Shown here in pieces: positions 36,280 to 45,483 of a stretch of 64,000 nucleotides of DNA. Within the stretch, counting starts at the first letter, position 1; the number at the start of each line of letters is the position of its first letter. The translations under genes were made by a program, and so were the position numbers. The stretch covers positions 3,414,001-3,478,000 of the forward strand of contig NZ_CP073760.1 of the NCBI RefSeq assembly GCF_018399035.1, written 5' to 3'. This DNA comes from Thiocapsa sp. Lineage in GTDB: Bacteria > Pseudomonadota > Gammaproteobacteria > Chromatiales > Chromatiaceae. The notes beneath the pieces are model-generated. The model was not told the origin of the DNA. It ran no database searches and saw only the letters and a list, made by a program, of their open reading frames with translations.

Positions 36280-36588
36280 GGGTAACCGCAGCCGATCCAC
36301 CACCTGCCCGCCGATCAGATGCTCCTGCAGGATCTCCTCCAGGTCCTCCCTGTCGACGTAGGTGTACCAGGTGTCCTCCGGATAGACCACGATCACGGGG
36401 CCTTCGGCGCAGCGATCAAGGCAGCCTGCAGTATTGATCCGCACCCCCCCGCGCCCGGTCAGACCCAGCTCCTTGGTGCGACGCTTGAGGAAATCACGCA
36501 TCGCCGTGGCCGCGCACTGGTTGCAGCATTGGCTCCCGTCCTCGCGCTGGTTGGTGCAGAAGAAGACATGGTAGCGGTAGTACGACAT
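36277..36588 (-). CDS. thioredoxin-like (2Fe-2S) ferredoxin
   Basis: 103 residues. The cluster cysteines are seen in HVFFCTNQREDGSQCC and NTAGCLDRCAEGPVIVVYPE, the pattern of the Azotobacter/Aquifex-type thioredoxin-fold ferredoxins. It is a single-electron carrier of unclear partner. It is divergent from an Fe-S oxidoreductase gene 104 bp away. The stop codon is in the composite repeat. Confidence 0.9.
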   Translation of the reverse strand: MSYYRYHVFFCTNQREDGSQCCNQCAATAMRDFLKRRTKELGLTGRGGVRINTAGCLDRCAEGPVIVVYPEDTWYTYVDREDLEEILQEHLIGGQVVDRLRLP

Positions 36589-36692
36589 CTTAAATGACCT
36601 GGATTGAACGCAAAGCGACCGCGGAAGGGTAACATAATCAAGGTCCGCAGCGACCGAGCGCCACCGACGTCCGAGGCAACAGGCTCGCCGGC

Positions 36693-37988
36693 ATGGGCGC
36701 ACTCCGAACGAACCCACCGAGCCACACTGGACGACCCCCGCGATTGAAGACCTCGACCGAAGACCCGCGCAGCCTTTCGCAGGCCGGCGCAATCCGTGAG
36801 CTGGTGCAGCTCGCCGATCAGTGCGTCAAATGCGGGCTGTGCCTGCCGCACTGCCCCACCTTTCAACAGGCACGCCAGGAGGCGGATTCACCGCGCGGGC
36901 GGATCGCCCTGATCCAAGGGTGGGCGGGCGGCGACCTGGCGATGACACCGACCCTCGCGGGACATCTCGACGGCTGCCTGGGCTGTCTGAATTGCGAGCG
37001 CGTCTGCCCCTCGGAGGTCGCCTACGGTCGTCTCGCCGATCAGGCAAAGGCACTGCGCACGGCCGCGTCGCCCGCACCCGGGCGGACCTTCAAGCGGCTC
37101 GCGCTCGGCGCCTTGTCCAGCGCGCGGTTGATGGGCGGATTCGCCTGGCTCCCCCGCCTGTACCGCCGCTTTGGCCTATCCCGACTGGCGGAGCTGATGC
37201 GGCTCGACCGACTCCCCGCATTTCGCCCCTATCATCGGATGGCGACCGCGATGGGAGCCGTCGCCCGGCAGATCGCCCCGCGTCATCCGGAAGGGGCGGA
37301 CGTCGATCTCTTCCTCGGCTGCATGGGCTCCGCCGCGCAGGGACGTGCCGTCGAGGCGACACTGCACGTCGCGGCGCGCCTGAATCTGCGTCTTCGCATC
37401 GTCTCGCCCGACACCTGCTGCGGCGCCATGCTCAGACACAACGGGTTGCCCGCACAGGCCGACGCACAGCGCGATGCCTGCGTGCGGATCCACGGCGACC
37501 GCCCCCTCGTCGGTCTGGCGAGCGCCTGTGTGGCCGAGCTTCGGGGCGATCCGGCGCTGCGCGACACCCGGGAGCTGTGCGCCTTCCTGGACGGGCTCGA
37601 GTGGCCCGAGTCGTTGCGGATCCGCGCCGATCGGCGTCGCGTGCTGGTCCATGAGCCCTGCTCGCATCGCAACCAGCTCGGCGGGAATGCCGCCGTCCAT
37701 CGGCTGCTCGGGCGCATCCCCGGTCTCGCGGTGGCGCCGATGCCGCCGGGCCAAGGTTGCTGCGGTGCCGCGGGGACCTACCTGCTCCAGCACCCGGTCA
37801 TGGCAGAGGCGCTGCTCGCCGATCTGCTGACGCCGCTGCGGCTGGACCCCCCGGACGTGATCGTGACCACCAATCCGGGGTGCGCCCTGCACCTGGCCGC
37901 GGGCGTTCGCGAGGCGGGGCTGGATATCGCGGTTCTGCATCCCGTCGAGCTGATCGCCGCGGCGCTCGACCCCGAGCCTTGGTCGTAG
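36693..37988 (+). CDS. GlcF/LutA-like (Fe-S)-binding oxidoreductase subunit
   Basis: Up to 431 residues. Two 4Fe-4S motifs, CVKCGLCLPHCP and CLGCLNCERVCP, followed by two CCG domains (DTCCGAMLRHNG and PGQGCCGAAGTYLLQ) and a CALHL end. This is the heterodisulfide-reductase-like Fe-S subunit found in glycolate oxidase (GlcF) and lactate oxidase complexes. No glcD/glcE flavoprotein gene is adjacent, so the partner is unknown. The start is uncertain: the ATG at 36693 lacks a clear ribosome site. The TAG stop is part of a GTAGGATGGG repeat. Confidence 0.87.
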   Translation: MGALRTNPPSHTGRPPRLKTSTEDPRSLSQAGAIRELVQLADQCVKCGLCLPHCPTFQQARQEADSPRGRIALIQGWAGGDLAMTPTLAGHLDGCLGCLNCERVCPSEVAYGRLADQAKALRTAASPAPGRTFKRLALGALSSARLMGGFAWLPRLYRRFGLSRLAELMRLDRLPAFRPYHRMATAMGAVARQIAPRHPEGADVDLFLGCMGSAAQGRAVEATLHVAARLNLRLRIVSPDTCCGAMLRHNGLPAQADAQRDACVRIHGDRPLVGLASACVAELRGDPALRDTRELCAFLDGLEWPESLRIRADRRRVLVHEPCSHRNQLGGNAAVHRLLGRIPGLAVAPMPPGQGCCGAAGTYLLQHPVMAEALLADLLTPLRLDPPDVIVTTNPGCALHLAAGVREAGLDIAVLHPVELIAAALDPEPWS

Positions 37989-38220
37989 GATGGGTAGAGC
38001 GCAGCGAAACCCATCCTCCCAGCGCCAACGCCCCGTTCCCGACCGACAGAGCGCAGCGAAACCCATCCCCCCACACGCCGACATCCAACCCGTAGCGCCT
38101 CGAGCGCAGCATGCCCATCGGCTCCCCGATGCAGGCGCGGGTTGGGCACGCTGCGCTTTGCCCAACCTACCCGCTTCGAACTCACTCGAAAGTGAGCATC
38201 TTGCTCTGGACGCGGTTTAG
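37985..38220. repeat. cluster of short hairpin repeats upstream of coq7
   Basis: GTAGGATGGGTAGAGCGCAG with GCGAAACCCATCC (37985-38016), a second GAGCGCAGCGAAACCCATCC, an inverted GGGTTGGGCACGCTGCG/GCCCAACCTAC motif (about 38140-38171), and the right 46 bp of an A module ending GGACGCGGTTTAG (38173-38219). No gene in 37989-38345. Confidence 0.75.
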
Positions 38221-38345
38221 GGTAATCGATTACGACAACGACAACGATTGGACATGGAACCGAGCCCCGCCGCCCGCAGACTCGCCACAGGGCGGGGAAT
38301 CCCCGATACTGACCGCAACTCAACGATTTTCGACCGGAGCGACCC

Positions 38346-38990
38346 ATGACGACACGCCGTTTGACGCCCATCGACCAGGTCCTGATCAACGCCGATCACG
38401 CCCTGAGGACGCTGTTCGGACGCCCGCAAACCACCGAACGCCCCAACCCGGCAGAGGGCATTCCGGAGGCGGATCTCACCGACGAGCAACGCCGGCATGT
38501 CGCCCGCCTGATGCGCATCAACCACACCGGCGAGGTCTGTGCCCAGGCCCTCTATCAGGGTCAGGCGCTGACCGCCAAGCTGCCGGACACGCGTAAACGT
38601 CTGGAACGCTCCGCCAAGGAAGAGAACGATCACCTCGCCTGGTGTGCCGCACGCCTGGAAGACCTGGGGGACCGCAAGAGTCTCTTGAACCCGCTCTGGT
38701 ACGCGGGCTCTTTTGCGATGGGCGCGGCGGCCGGGCTGGCCGGCGACAAATGGAGCCTCGGCTTCGTCGTCGAGACCGAGCGTCAGGTCGAAGATCATCT
38801 CGACGAGCATCTGGCGCAGATCCCGATCGACGACGAGAAGACGCGCACCATCCTCGAGCAGATGAAGGCCGACGAGGTCCACCATGCGCAGATTGCCCAT
38901 GCGGCCGGCGGTGCCGAGCTGCCGGCGCCGATTCGTTCGGCGATGCGGCTGACCTCCAAGGTCATGACGGGCACGGTCTACTGGGTTTAA
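38346..38990 (+). CDS. coq7: Coq7-type 3-demethoxyubiquinol 3-hydroxylase
   Basis: 214 residues, carboxylate-bridged diiron enzyme. Iron ligands lie in RINHTGEVCAQALYQGQ, KEENDHLAWCAARL, VVETERQVEDHLDEHL and DEVHHAQIAH. It hydroxylates the C6 ring position in ubiquinone synthesis, replacing the flavin enzyme UbiF. With ubiH and the ubiI-like gene at 22.8-25.3 kb, all three ring hydroxylations can be covered. The TAA stop opens a composite repeat. Confidence 0.93.
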   Translation: MTTRRLTPIDQVLINADHALRTLFGRPQTTERPNPAEGIPEADLTDEQRRHVARLMRINHTGEVCAQALYQGQALTAKLPDTRKRLERSAKEENDHLAWCAARLEDLGDRKSLLNPLWYAGSFAMGAAAGLAGDKWSLGFVVETERQVEDHLDEHLAQIPIDDEKTRTILEQMKADEVHHAQIAHAAGGAELPAPIRSAMRLTSKVMTGTVYWV

Positions 38991-39180
38991 ACCGCGCCCA
39001 GTGCGGTATGCGATGTTTTTGGATGGGATCGGCCCCGGCGGATTTCAGAACCGCTGGAGCCGGCGCGGTTTAAGGTATTAAAAAATATAAAATTTTAAAC
39101 CGCGCCCCCCGCTAAGGGTCGTGGATTCACCAAACTTCGAGCTCACTCGAAAGTGAGCATCTCGCTCTGGACGCGGTTTA
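38988..39180. repeat. composite repeat element supplying the coq7 stop
   Basis: B 38988-39072, linker AAGGTATTAAAAAATATAAA, A 39096-39180. Nearly identical to 32711-32903. The first TAA is the coq7 stop codon. Confidence 0.94.
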
Positions 39181-39240
39181 GGTGAATTTTTAGATTCTTT
39201 CAGGGCGTCCGGCGAGTGAGATCGACCGGGTAGAGGAGCG

Positions 39241-39365
<125 letters not shown>

Positions 39366-39491
39366 TGCCGCGCTGCAGTCGTCGGCCGGGTAGTCGGTTT
39401 AGACGCACCCGGGACCCGGCCGGCGGGTACCGGTGAGCACAGCGAACCGCACCCGACCCTAAAATCATCCTGAATTCCGCGACAGCGGAAT

Positions 39492-40316
39492 TCAGCCCCC
39501 GAGATATTCCAGATTGCGCCCGAGATTGCGCCCGTAAAAGATCTCGCTGAGCTCGCGGCGCAGCAGCTTTTGGATGCGTTGGTGCTCGCGCTCCGAGAGA
39601 TCCTTGGCCTCGACGCAGAAGAGATAATCGTCGAGCCTGAAGTCCTTGATCACCATCTTGGTGTGGAAGAGGTTTTCTTGGTAGACGTTCACGTCGACCA
39701 TCTGATAGCGGGTCTTGGTGTCGCGCGACAGATAGTTTTGGATCGAGCTGATGTTGTGGTCGATGAAGTGCTTACGCCCGCCGACATCGCGCGTGAAGCC
39801 GCGCACCCGATAGTCCATGATCACCACGTCGGACTCCAGCGCGTGGATCAGGTAGTTCAAGGCCCGCAGCGGCGAGATCCGACCGCAGGTGGAGACATCG
39901 ATATCCGCTCGGAAGGTGCTGATGCCGGTCTGGGGATTGCTCTCCGGGTAGGTGTGAACCGTGATGTGGCTCTTGTCCAGATGGGCGACTACGGCCTCGG
40001 GCAAGGGGCCCGGCGAGGCGGTGTTGGAGATCTGCCCCGCCGCGATCGGCTCCTCGGAGATCAGCATGGTCACCGACGCGCCCTGCGGGTCGTAATCCTG
40101 GTGCGCGACGTTGAGGATGGTCGCGCCGATGATCTCCGCGACATCCGTCAGGATCGCGGTCAGACGTTCGGCGTTGTAGGCCTCGTCGATATACTGGATA
40201 TAGGCCTCGCGCTGCTCGTCCGAGTCCGCGTAACAGACGTCGTAGATGTTGAAGCTGAGCGTCTTGGTCAGGTTGTTGAACCCCTCCAGACGCAGCTTTT
40301 TCAGAGTCATGGGCAT
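39492..40316 (-). CDS. speD: SpeD, S-adenosylmethionine decarboxylase proenzyme
   Basis: 274 residues, long bacterial (E. coli) type. Self-cleavage occurs at Ser116 in [14 protein letters not shown], making the pyruvoyl cofactor; [19 protein letters not shown] carries the catalytic cysteine. It makes decarboxylated SAM for spermidine. AGGAGG lies 10 bp before the ATG. The speD-osmC-crp-trpC order matches Pseudomonas. Confidence 0.97.
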   Translation of the reverse strand: MPMTLKKLRLEGFNNLTKTLSFNIYDVCYADSDEQREAYIQYIDEAYNAERLTAILTDVAEIIGATILNVAHQDYDPQGASVTMLISEEPIAAGQISNTASPGPLPEAVVAHLDKSHITVHTYPESNPQTGISTFRADIDVSTCGRISPLRALNYLIHALESDVVIMDYRVRGFTRDVGGRKHFIDHNISSIQNYLSRDTKTRYQMVDVNVYQENLFHTKMVIKDFRLDDYLFCVEAKDLSEREHQRIQKLLRRELSEIFYGRNLGRNLEYLGG

Positions 40317-40352
40317 CGGCGTGAGACCTCCTGGACAACGAGAGCGCGCACG

Positions 40353-40802
40353 CTACCGTTCCGGTTCGACGGATGCAAGAGCGGCATCGAGATCGCGGAT
40401 CTCGACGTCGTGCGTGATGGTGGCGGTCGCGCCCAGCATGATGGATGCGGAGCAGTATTTTTCGGCACTGAGCTTGATCGCGCGCTCGACCCGCTGCGGA
40501 TCGAGCGCGCGCCCGGTCAGGATGAAATGGACATGGATCGCGGTGAAGACCTTGGGGTCGGTTTCCGCCCGCTGGGCCGTCAACTCGACCACGCAGTCCG
40601 TCACCGCCTGCCGCGCCTTGCGCAGGATGAGCAGGACGTCGAACTGGGTGCAGCCCCCCAAGCCCATCAGCAGCATCTCCATCGGGCGCACCCCGATGTT
40701 GCGACCGCCGAGATCGGGCGGTCCGTCCATCACGATGGCATGACCCGAGCCGGCCTCGCCCAGCATCGCCGCCCCTTCGATCCATTTCACACGCGCCTTC
40801 AT
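40353..40802 (-). CDS. OsmC/YhfA family protein
   Basis: 149 residues, OsmC-like fold. Two conserved cysteines in MGLGGCTQFDVLLILRK and SAEKYCSASIMLG would reduce peroxides in catalytically active members. The gene divides speD from crp, as E. coli yhfA next to crp and its Pseudomonas equivalent do. MKARVKWIEG at 40802 is the natural start. Physiological substrate unknown. Confidence 0.9.
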   Translation of the reverse strand: MKARVKWIEGAAMLGEAGSGHAIVMDGPPDLGGRNIGVRPMEMLLMGLGGCTQFDVLLILRKARQAVTDCVVELTAQRAETDPKVFTAIHVHFILTGRALDPQRVERAIKLSAEKYCSASIMLGATATITHDVEIRDLDAALASVEPER

Positions 40803-40936
40803 CTCGATTCTCCGCCCTGACTCGTTCCGCTTGAACATGAAGAGGCCAGGCGCGTGCCCCTCCCTCGGGTTCGACAAGGGCAAGACGCACGCCTAGAATC
40901 CAGAGCCATGTCCGGCACAGACAGACACAGCGATCC

Positions 40937-41593
40937 ATGACCATTTTGACGCCGCCGAAACAAGATCCCCGCTGGTTGGAACCCTTGTTGCAGTACTGTC
41001 ATGCCAAGAGCTACGACAAAAACGTGGACTTCATCCGTGAAGGTGAAGCGGCGGACACGCTCTATTATCTCATCGAAGGCTCGGTCGCGGCGATGATCGA
41101 CGACCCCGAGGAGCGTCGCGAGCTCCTGCTCGCCTACATCAACAAGGGCGAGTTCATCGGCGAGATGGGGCTCTTCGTCCCGCAAAAGACGCGCAGCGTC
41201 ATCGTCCGCACCCGCACCAAGTGCAAGGTCGCGGAGATCAGCTACCAACGGCTCGATCGCCTGCTCGATGTCGAGCTCAAAGAGTACGCCAAGGATTTTC
41301 TCTACAGCGTCGGACTGCAGCTCTCCCAGCGCCTGCGCCAGACCAGCCGCAAGGTCGGTCACCTGGCGTTCCTGGACGTGACGGGCCGCATCGCCGGCAC
41401 CTTGCTGGACCTCTGCAAACAGCCCGATGCCATGACCCATCCCGACGGGATGCAGATCCGCGTCACCCGACAGGAGCTCTCCCGCAACGTCGGCTGCTCG
41501 CGCGAGATGGCCGGGCGGGTGCTCAAGAGCTTGGAGGAGCAGGGGCTGGTCAGCGTGAAGGGCAAGACGATCGTGGTGTTCGGGACGCGGTAG
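40937..41593 (+). CDS. crp: CRP/Vfr cAMP-dependent global regulator
   Basis: 218 residues. The cyclic-nucleotide pocket shows FIGEMGLF and the RS pair in KTRSVIVRT; QTSRKVGHLAFLDVTGRIA matches E. coli CRP, including the Thr-Ser cAMP contacts. The recognition helix CSREMAGRVLKSLE keeps the Arg-Glu-Arg DNA contacts, so it should bind TGTGA-type sites. Divergent from osmC, next to trpC, as vfr is in Pseudomonas. Confidence 0.95.
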   Translation: MTILTPPKQDPRWLEPLLQYCHAKSYDKNVDFIREGEAADTLYYLIEGSVAAMIDDPEERRELLLAYINKGEFIGEMGLFVPQKTRSVIVRTRTKCKVAEISYQRLDRLLDVELKEYAKDFLYSVGLQLSQRLRQTSRKVGHLAFLDVTGRIAGTLLDLCKQPDAMTHPDGMQIRVTRQELSRNVGCSREMAGRVLKSLEEQGLVSVKGKTIVVFGTR

Positions 41594-41619
41594 GGGGCCG
41601 CCAGCCGTAGGGAGCCGCC

Positions 41620-41765
<146 letters not shown>

Positions 41766-41811
41766 AATCGGATTCCGGACGACAACGAGTCACCCGAGCT
41801 CGTCCGGGAGG

Positions 41812-41853
41812 CCGAAGAGTCGACTGCAAGTCGACGATCCCGGGGGGAGCGAG
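41812..41853. repeat. GGCCGAAGA...GATCCCGGGGG dispersed repeat
   Basis: GGCCGAAGAGTCGACTGCAA with GTCGACGATCCCGGGGG contains the palindrome GTCGACTGCAAGTCGAC. A close inverted copy lies at about 53321-53362. Confidence 0.6.
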
Positions 41854-41854
41854 C

Positions 41855-42664
41855 TCAGCAGGAAGCCCCGAAGAATAGCCGTGCCAGCTCCTCGCCCGGA
41901 TCATCGGCACGCATGAAGGCTTCGCCGACGAGGAAGGCGTTCACACCGCTCGCGCGCATCCGCTCGACATCGTCCGGGGTCAGGATGCCGCTCTCGGTCA
42001 CGAGAAGCCGGTCGCTCGGGACCCGATCCAGCAGCCCGAGCGTCGTGTCCAGCGTCACCTCGAAGGTCCGCAGATTGCGGTTGTTGATCCCGATCAGTCG
42101 GCCCGGGATCGCCAGCGCCCGCTCCAGCTCTTCCGCGTCGTGGACCTCCACCAGCACGTCCAACCCAAGCTGTCGGGCCAGATCGTTCAGCTTGGCGAGC
42201 CGGACATCGTCCAGACAGGCCGCGATCAGCAGGATGCAGTCCGCACCCAGAGCGCGGGCCTCGTAGACCTGATAGGGGTCGACGATGAAGTCCTTGCGGA
42301 TCACCGGCAGGGCGCAGGCCGCGCGCGCCGCCTTGAGATGCTCGTCGCTCCCCTGGAAGAAATCCCGGTCGGTCAGCACCGAGAGACAGGCCGCGCCGTT
42401 GCGGGCGTAGCTCTGCGCGATCTCGGCGGGCCGAAAATCCGCGCGCAGCACACCCTTGCTCGGACTGGCCCTCTTGATCTCGGAGATCACTGCCGGAGCG
42501 CCGGCCTCGACCTTCGCACGGAGCGCGTCGACGAACCCGCGCGGGGGATCGACCTCGTGTAGGCCGGCAACCAGTCGATCCATGGGCATGCGCGCCGACC
42601 GGGCAGAGACCTCTTCGAGCTTCCGATGAATAATCTTCTTGAGGATGTCGGGTGTATCGGCCAT
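41855..42664 (-). CDS. trpC: TrpC, indole-3-glycerol phosphate synthase
   Basis: 269 residues, TIM barrel. [16 protein letters not shown] holds the catalytic lysine; [33 protein letters not shown] and [13 protein letters not shown] follow. It closes the indole ring in tryptophan synthesis. It is monofunctional (no TrpF fusion). The start is 2 bp from the trpD stop. Confidence 0.97.
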   Translation of the reverse strand: MADTPDILKKIIHRKLEEVSARSARMPMDRLVAGLHEVDPPRGFVDALRAKVEAGAPAVISEIKRASPSKGVLRADFRPAEIAQSYARNGAACLSVLTDRDFFQGSDEHLKAARAACALPVIRKDFIVDPYQVYEARALGADCILLIAACLDDVRLAKLNDLARQLGLDVLVEVHDAEELERALAIPGRLIGINNRNLRTFEVTLDTTLGLLDRVPSDRLLVTESGILTPDDVERMRASGVNAFLVGEAFMRADDPGEELARLFFGASC

Positions 42665-42666
42665 GG

Positions 42667-43707
42667 TCAGACGCCACCCGTCGCGCGCTCGAAGCTCGTC
42701 GTGAGCGCGATCAAGCGCTCGAGCCGACGCTCCGCCTCCCCGCTTGCGATCGCGGCATCCGCCTGCGCCAGCCCGTCCGCCAGGGTCTGCGCTCGTCCGG
42801 CGGCATAGATCGCCGCGCCGGCATTGAGCTGAACGATATCGCGTGCCGGACTCGGCTGATTGGCGAGCACCCCGCGCAGCATCACCAGGCTCTCGGCCGG
42901 ATCCCCGACCCGGATCGAATCCAGATCCGAACGCTTGATCCCGAAGTCCTCGGGATGGATGGCGTAGCGGTGGATCACGCCGTCCTTCAACTCGGCCACG
43001 TCGGTGATGTCGCCGATGCTGATCTCGTCGAGCCCGTCGCGGGCGTGGACCACCAGGACATGACGACTGCCGAGACGCTGCAGCACCAGCGCGAGCGGCT
43101 CGAGTAGATCCTCGCTGAAGACGCCGAGGACCTGATTGGGTGCACCGGCCGGATTGGTCAGCGGACCCAGGACATTGAAAATCGTCCGCACACCCAGCTC
43201 CTTGCGCGGACCGATCGCGTGCTTCATGGCGCTGTGATGACCGGGCGCGAACATGAAGCCGACGCCGACCTCGCGCACGCAACGCGCGATCTGTTCGGAC
43301 GTCAGGTCCAGGCGCACACCGGCCGCCTCGAGCACGTCGGCTGCACCGGAGCGACTCGAGACCGACCGGTTGCCGTGTTTGGCGACATGACAGCCGGCCG
43401 CCGCCGCGACGAACATGCTGGTGGTCGAGACGTTGAAGGTCCCCGAGGAATCGCCGCCCGTGCCGACGATGTCGACCACATGATCGAGCCCGCCGATATC
43501 CACGCCGGTCGCCAGCGCGCGCATCACGCCCGCCGCCGCCGCGATCTCGGGCACCGCCTCGCCCTTCATGCGCAAGGCGATCAGGAATCCGGCGATCTGC
43601 GCCGAGGTCGCCCCGCCGGTCATGATGGTGCGCATGACCGAGGTCATCTCCTCCCCGGTCAGATCACGATGTTCCAGGCAGCGGTTGATCGCCTCTTTTA
43701 GCTCCAT
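42667..43707 (-). CDS. trpD: TrpD, anthranilate phosphoribosyltransferase
   Basis: 346 residues. PRPP-binding [37 protein letters not shown] (anthranilate/PRPP loop) and [14 protein letters not shown]. The ATG is 3 bp from a variant repeat module (TAAAACGCG...CGCGTTTTA), and the only AAGG-type ribosome site lies inside that element. Confidence 0.97.
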   Translation of the reverse strand: MELKEAINRCLEHRDLTGEEMTSVMRTIMTGGATSAQIAGFLIALRMKGEAVPEIAAAAGVMRALATGVDIGGLDHVVDIVGTGGDSSGTFNVSTTSMFVAAAAGCHVAKHGNRSVSSRSGAADVLEAAGVRLDLTSEQIARCVREVGVGFMFAPGHHSAMKHAIGPRKELGVRTIFNVLGPLTNPAGAPNQVLGVFSEDLLEPLALVLQRLGSRHVLVVHARDGLDEISIGDITDVAELKDGVIHRYAIHPEDFGIKRSDLDSIRVGDPAESLVMLRGVLANQPSPARDIVQLNAGAAIYAAGRAQTLADGLAQADAAIASGEAERRLERLIALTTSFERATGGV

Positions 43708-43710
43708 GAT

Positions 43711-43794
43711 TAAAACGCGCCTTTTGGTTTAGGTGAGGGTTTCATGTTGGGTTAACCTCATCGTGCGCATTCACTGCCGGAGCTGCGCGTTTTA
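43711..43794. repeat. variant module with co-varied ends (TAAAACGCG / CGCGTTTTA) at the trpD start
   Basis: 84 bp from TAAAACGCGC to GCGCGTTTTA. Both ends differ from the consensus at the matching position (C to A, G to T), so the pairing is kept. It begins 3 bp upstream of the trpD start codon. Confidence 0.8.
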
Positions 43795-43796
43795 AG

Positions 43797-43892
43797 TGAT
43801 TTCCGGGAAAGCATCGACCAACATGGGGCGACTTTAGTCGCCCGGTAAGCATTGGCAACACGCACGGCCGGGATGATCATTCCCGGAAATCG
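43797..43892. repeat. 96-bp palindromic element GATTTCCGGGAA...TTCCCGGAAATC
   Basis: Ends GATTTCCGGGAA and TTCCCGGAAATC are inverted repeats; the centre has GGGCGACTTTAGTCGCCC. A second copy is at 62590-62693. Confidence 0.88.
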
Positions 43893-43895
43893 CCT

Positions 43896-44087
43896 TAAAC
43901 CGCGTCCAGAGCGACATGCGTCATTTTCATTTTGCGTTTAGCTTCGGAGATGTCCTCGATCTCGGTGAGACGCGGTTTAAAATTTTATATTTTTTAATAC
44001 TTTAAACCGCGCCGGCTCCAGCGGTTCTGAAATCCGCCGGGGCCGATCCCATCCAAAAACATCGCATACCGCACTGGGCGCGGTTTA
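43896..44087. repeat. composite repeat element supplying the trpG stop
   Basis: A module 43896-43979, AT linker, B module 44003-44087, inverted relative to 38988-39180. The terminal TTA read on minus is the trpG stop codon. Together with the two preceding elements it fills the entire trpG-trpD spacer. Confidence 0.92.
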
Positions 44088-44666
44088 CGCGGATTGTAAA
44101 AAGTTGCGGAGGAGATCGTGCCCGTGCCGGGTCAGGATGGACTCCGGATGGAACTGCACGCCCTCGACCGCAAGCTCGCGATGGCGCACGCCCATGATGG
44201 CCTCGCGCTCGCCGTCGGGGGTCTCGGTCCAGGCCGTCACCTCCAGACACTCCGGCAGGGTCTCCTGCTCGATCACCAGCGAGTGGTATCGAGTCGCCTC
44301 GAAGGGGTTTTCCAGGCCGCTGAAGACACCGACGCTCGTGTGGTGGATCGCCGAGGTCTTGCCGTGCATCACGCTCGGCGCCTTGATGATGTGTCCGCCG
44401 AACGCCTGGCCAATCGATTGATGGCCCAGACAGACACCGAGGATCGGCACGCGCCCGGCCATCGCCTTGATCAGCGGGACCGAGATCCCGGCCTCGTTCG
44501 GCGTGCAGGGCCCGGGCGAGATCACGATCCGCTCGGGCGCGAGCGCAATCGCCTCGTCGAGACTCAGCTCGTCGTTGCGCACCACGCGCACCTCCGCACC
44601 CAACTCGCCCAGGTATTGCACCAGGTTGTAGGTGAAGGAGTCGTAGTTGTCGATCATCAAAATCAT
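44085..44666 (-). CDS. trpG: TrpG, anthranilate synthase glutamine amidotransferase
   Basis: 193 residues. Class I amidotransferase: [20 protein letters not shown], catalytic Cys in [15 protein letters not shown], and His/Glu in [12 protein letters not shown]. It supplies ammonia to TrpE and probably also serves p-aminobenzoate synthesis. I start at the ATG 44666 ([11 protein letters not shown]); a GTG 12 bp upstream is possible. It is separated from trpE by toxin-antitoxin genes. Confidence 0.95.
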   Translation of the reverse strand: MILMIDNYDSFTYNLVQYLGELGAEVRVVRNDELSLDEAIALAPERIVISPGPCTPNEAGISVPLIKAMAGRVPILGVCLGHQSIGQAFGGHIIKAPSVMHGKTSAIHHTSVGVFSGLENPFEATRYHSLVIEQETLPECLEVTAWTETPDGEREAIMGVRHRELAVEGVQFHPESILTRHGHDLLRNFLQSA

Positions 44667-44703
44667 ACTGAACTTCACCCACTCTTTTGTAATGGGAATG
44701 ACA

Positions 44704-45105
44704 TCATCTGCGACCTGGCTCGGCGGCCCCCATCAGGGCGACAAGGTCACGAATGAAACGGTCGGCTTGGTCAACCGCCCAGATTGCCTTGTCAACGTCG
44801 ATGGGCTCACCGGTATAATCCGCAAGCAAACGAATCCGCTCCACCTGATTGAGTATACGACCGAGTTCAATATCCACTCGGCCGGTCGTCACGAGATGTT
44901 GACCGAAGGATGCAATTAACCCTCGATGCGTTCTGATCATCTCGGGGCGAATGCCCGGCTGTGTCACGATCAAGGCCACTGTGGCCGCATCGAACATGGC
45001 GTAATAGGCGCGGTTGCAGGCACCGTCGGTGTCTCCGTCCGCCAATAACAGTCGTGCCGAAACGAGCGCCCGCCGTGCCTTTTTAAGGCCAGCATCGGCG
45101 GTCAT
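44704..45105 (-). CDS. HEPN-domain protein of an MNT/HEPN pair
   Basis: 133 residues. The COG1895-type HEPN signature is [19 protein letters not shown], then [15 protein letters not shown] and [18 protein letters not shown] proteins of such pairs act as RNases or regulators neutralised by the MNT partner. The classic C-terminal R-x4-6-H motif is not evident (RLLADY instead), so catalytic activity is uncertain. The start overlaps the MNT stop (ATGA). Confidence 0.85.
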   Translation of the reverse strand: MTADAGLKKARRALVSARLLLADGDTDGACNRAYYAMFDAATVALIVTQPGIRPEMIRTHRGLIASFGQHLVTTGRVDIELGRILNQVERIRLLADYTGEPIDVDKAIWAVDQADRFIRDLVALMGAAEPGRR

Positions 45106-45431
45106 ACGGGAATCCCATCGCGCTGGATCGTCTCGATCAGACCTGGATTCGCGAAATCCTCCGGATGCCGCCACTCCTCCAACCAGATCGGCAGAGGGTC
45201 GATCAGAATACCCGTCTCAAGCATGAGATCGAAGGCGATGCCCGCCATGTCAACCGCCGCATCGGCGCGATTTCCATGTGGCCCCCCGAGCAGTACCGCA
45301 AGGTCCAGGTCGCTCAGATCGTCTGCATCCCCACGGGCACGGCTGCCATAGAGCAAGGCACCGGCAACGTCGTACCGCGCGCGCAACCGATCGACGAATC
45401 CTCTGGCAGCACTTTCCACATTCGCATTCAT
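45102..45431 (-). CDS. MNT-type minimal nucleotidyltransferase
   Basis: 109 residues, DNA-polymerase-beta-like nucleotidyltransferase. The active-site motif is LLYGSRARGDADDLSDLDLA with the GSR and two catalytic aspartates; a third acidic residue is likely in IAFDLML. In MntA-HepT systems the MNT protein AMPylates and silences the HEPN toxin. GAGG is placed 8 bp before the ATG. Confidence 0.88.
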   Translation of the reverse strand: MNANVESAARGFVDRLRARYDVAGALLYGSRARGDADDLSDLDLAVLLGGPHGNRADAAVDMAGIAFDLMLETGILIDPLPIWLEEWRHPEDFANPGLIETIQRDGIPV

Positions 45432-45483
45432 CAGAAACCTCGCGGGTCGTTGACTACGGGAAGTGCCGCACGCCGGGATTCGC

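Noticed and set aside
43219..43701. Plus-strand frame opposite trpD
   Set aside because: Antisense shadow without support.
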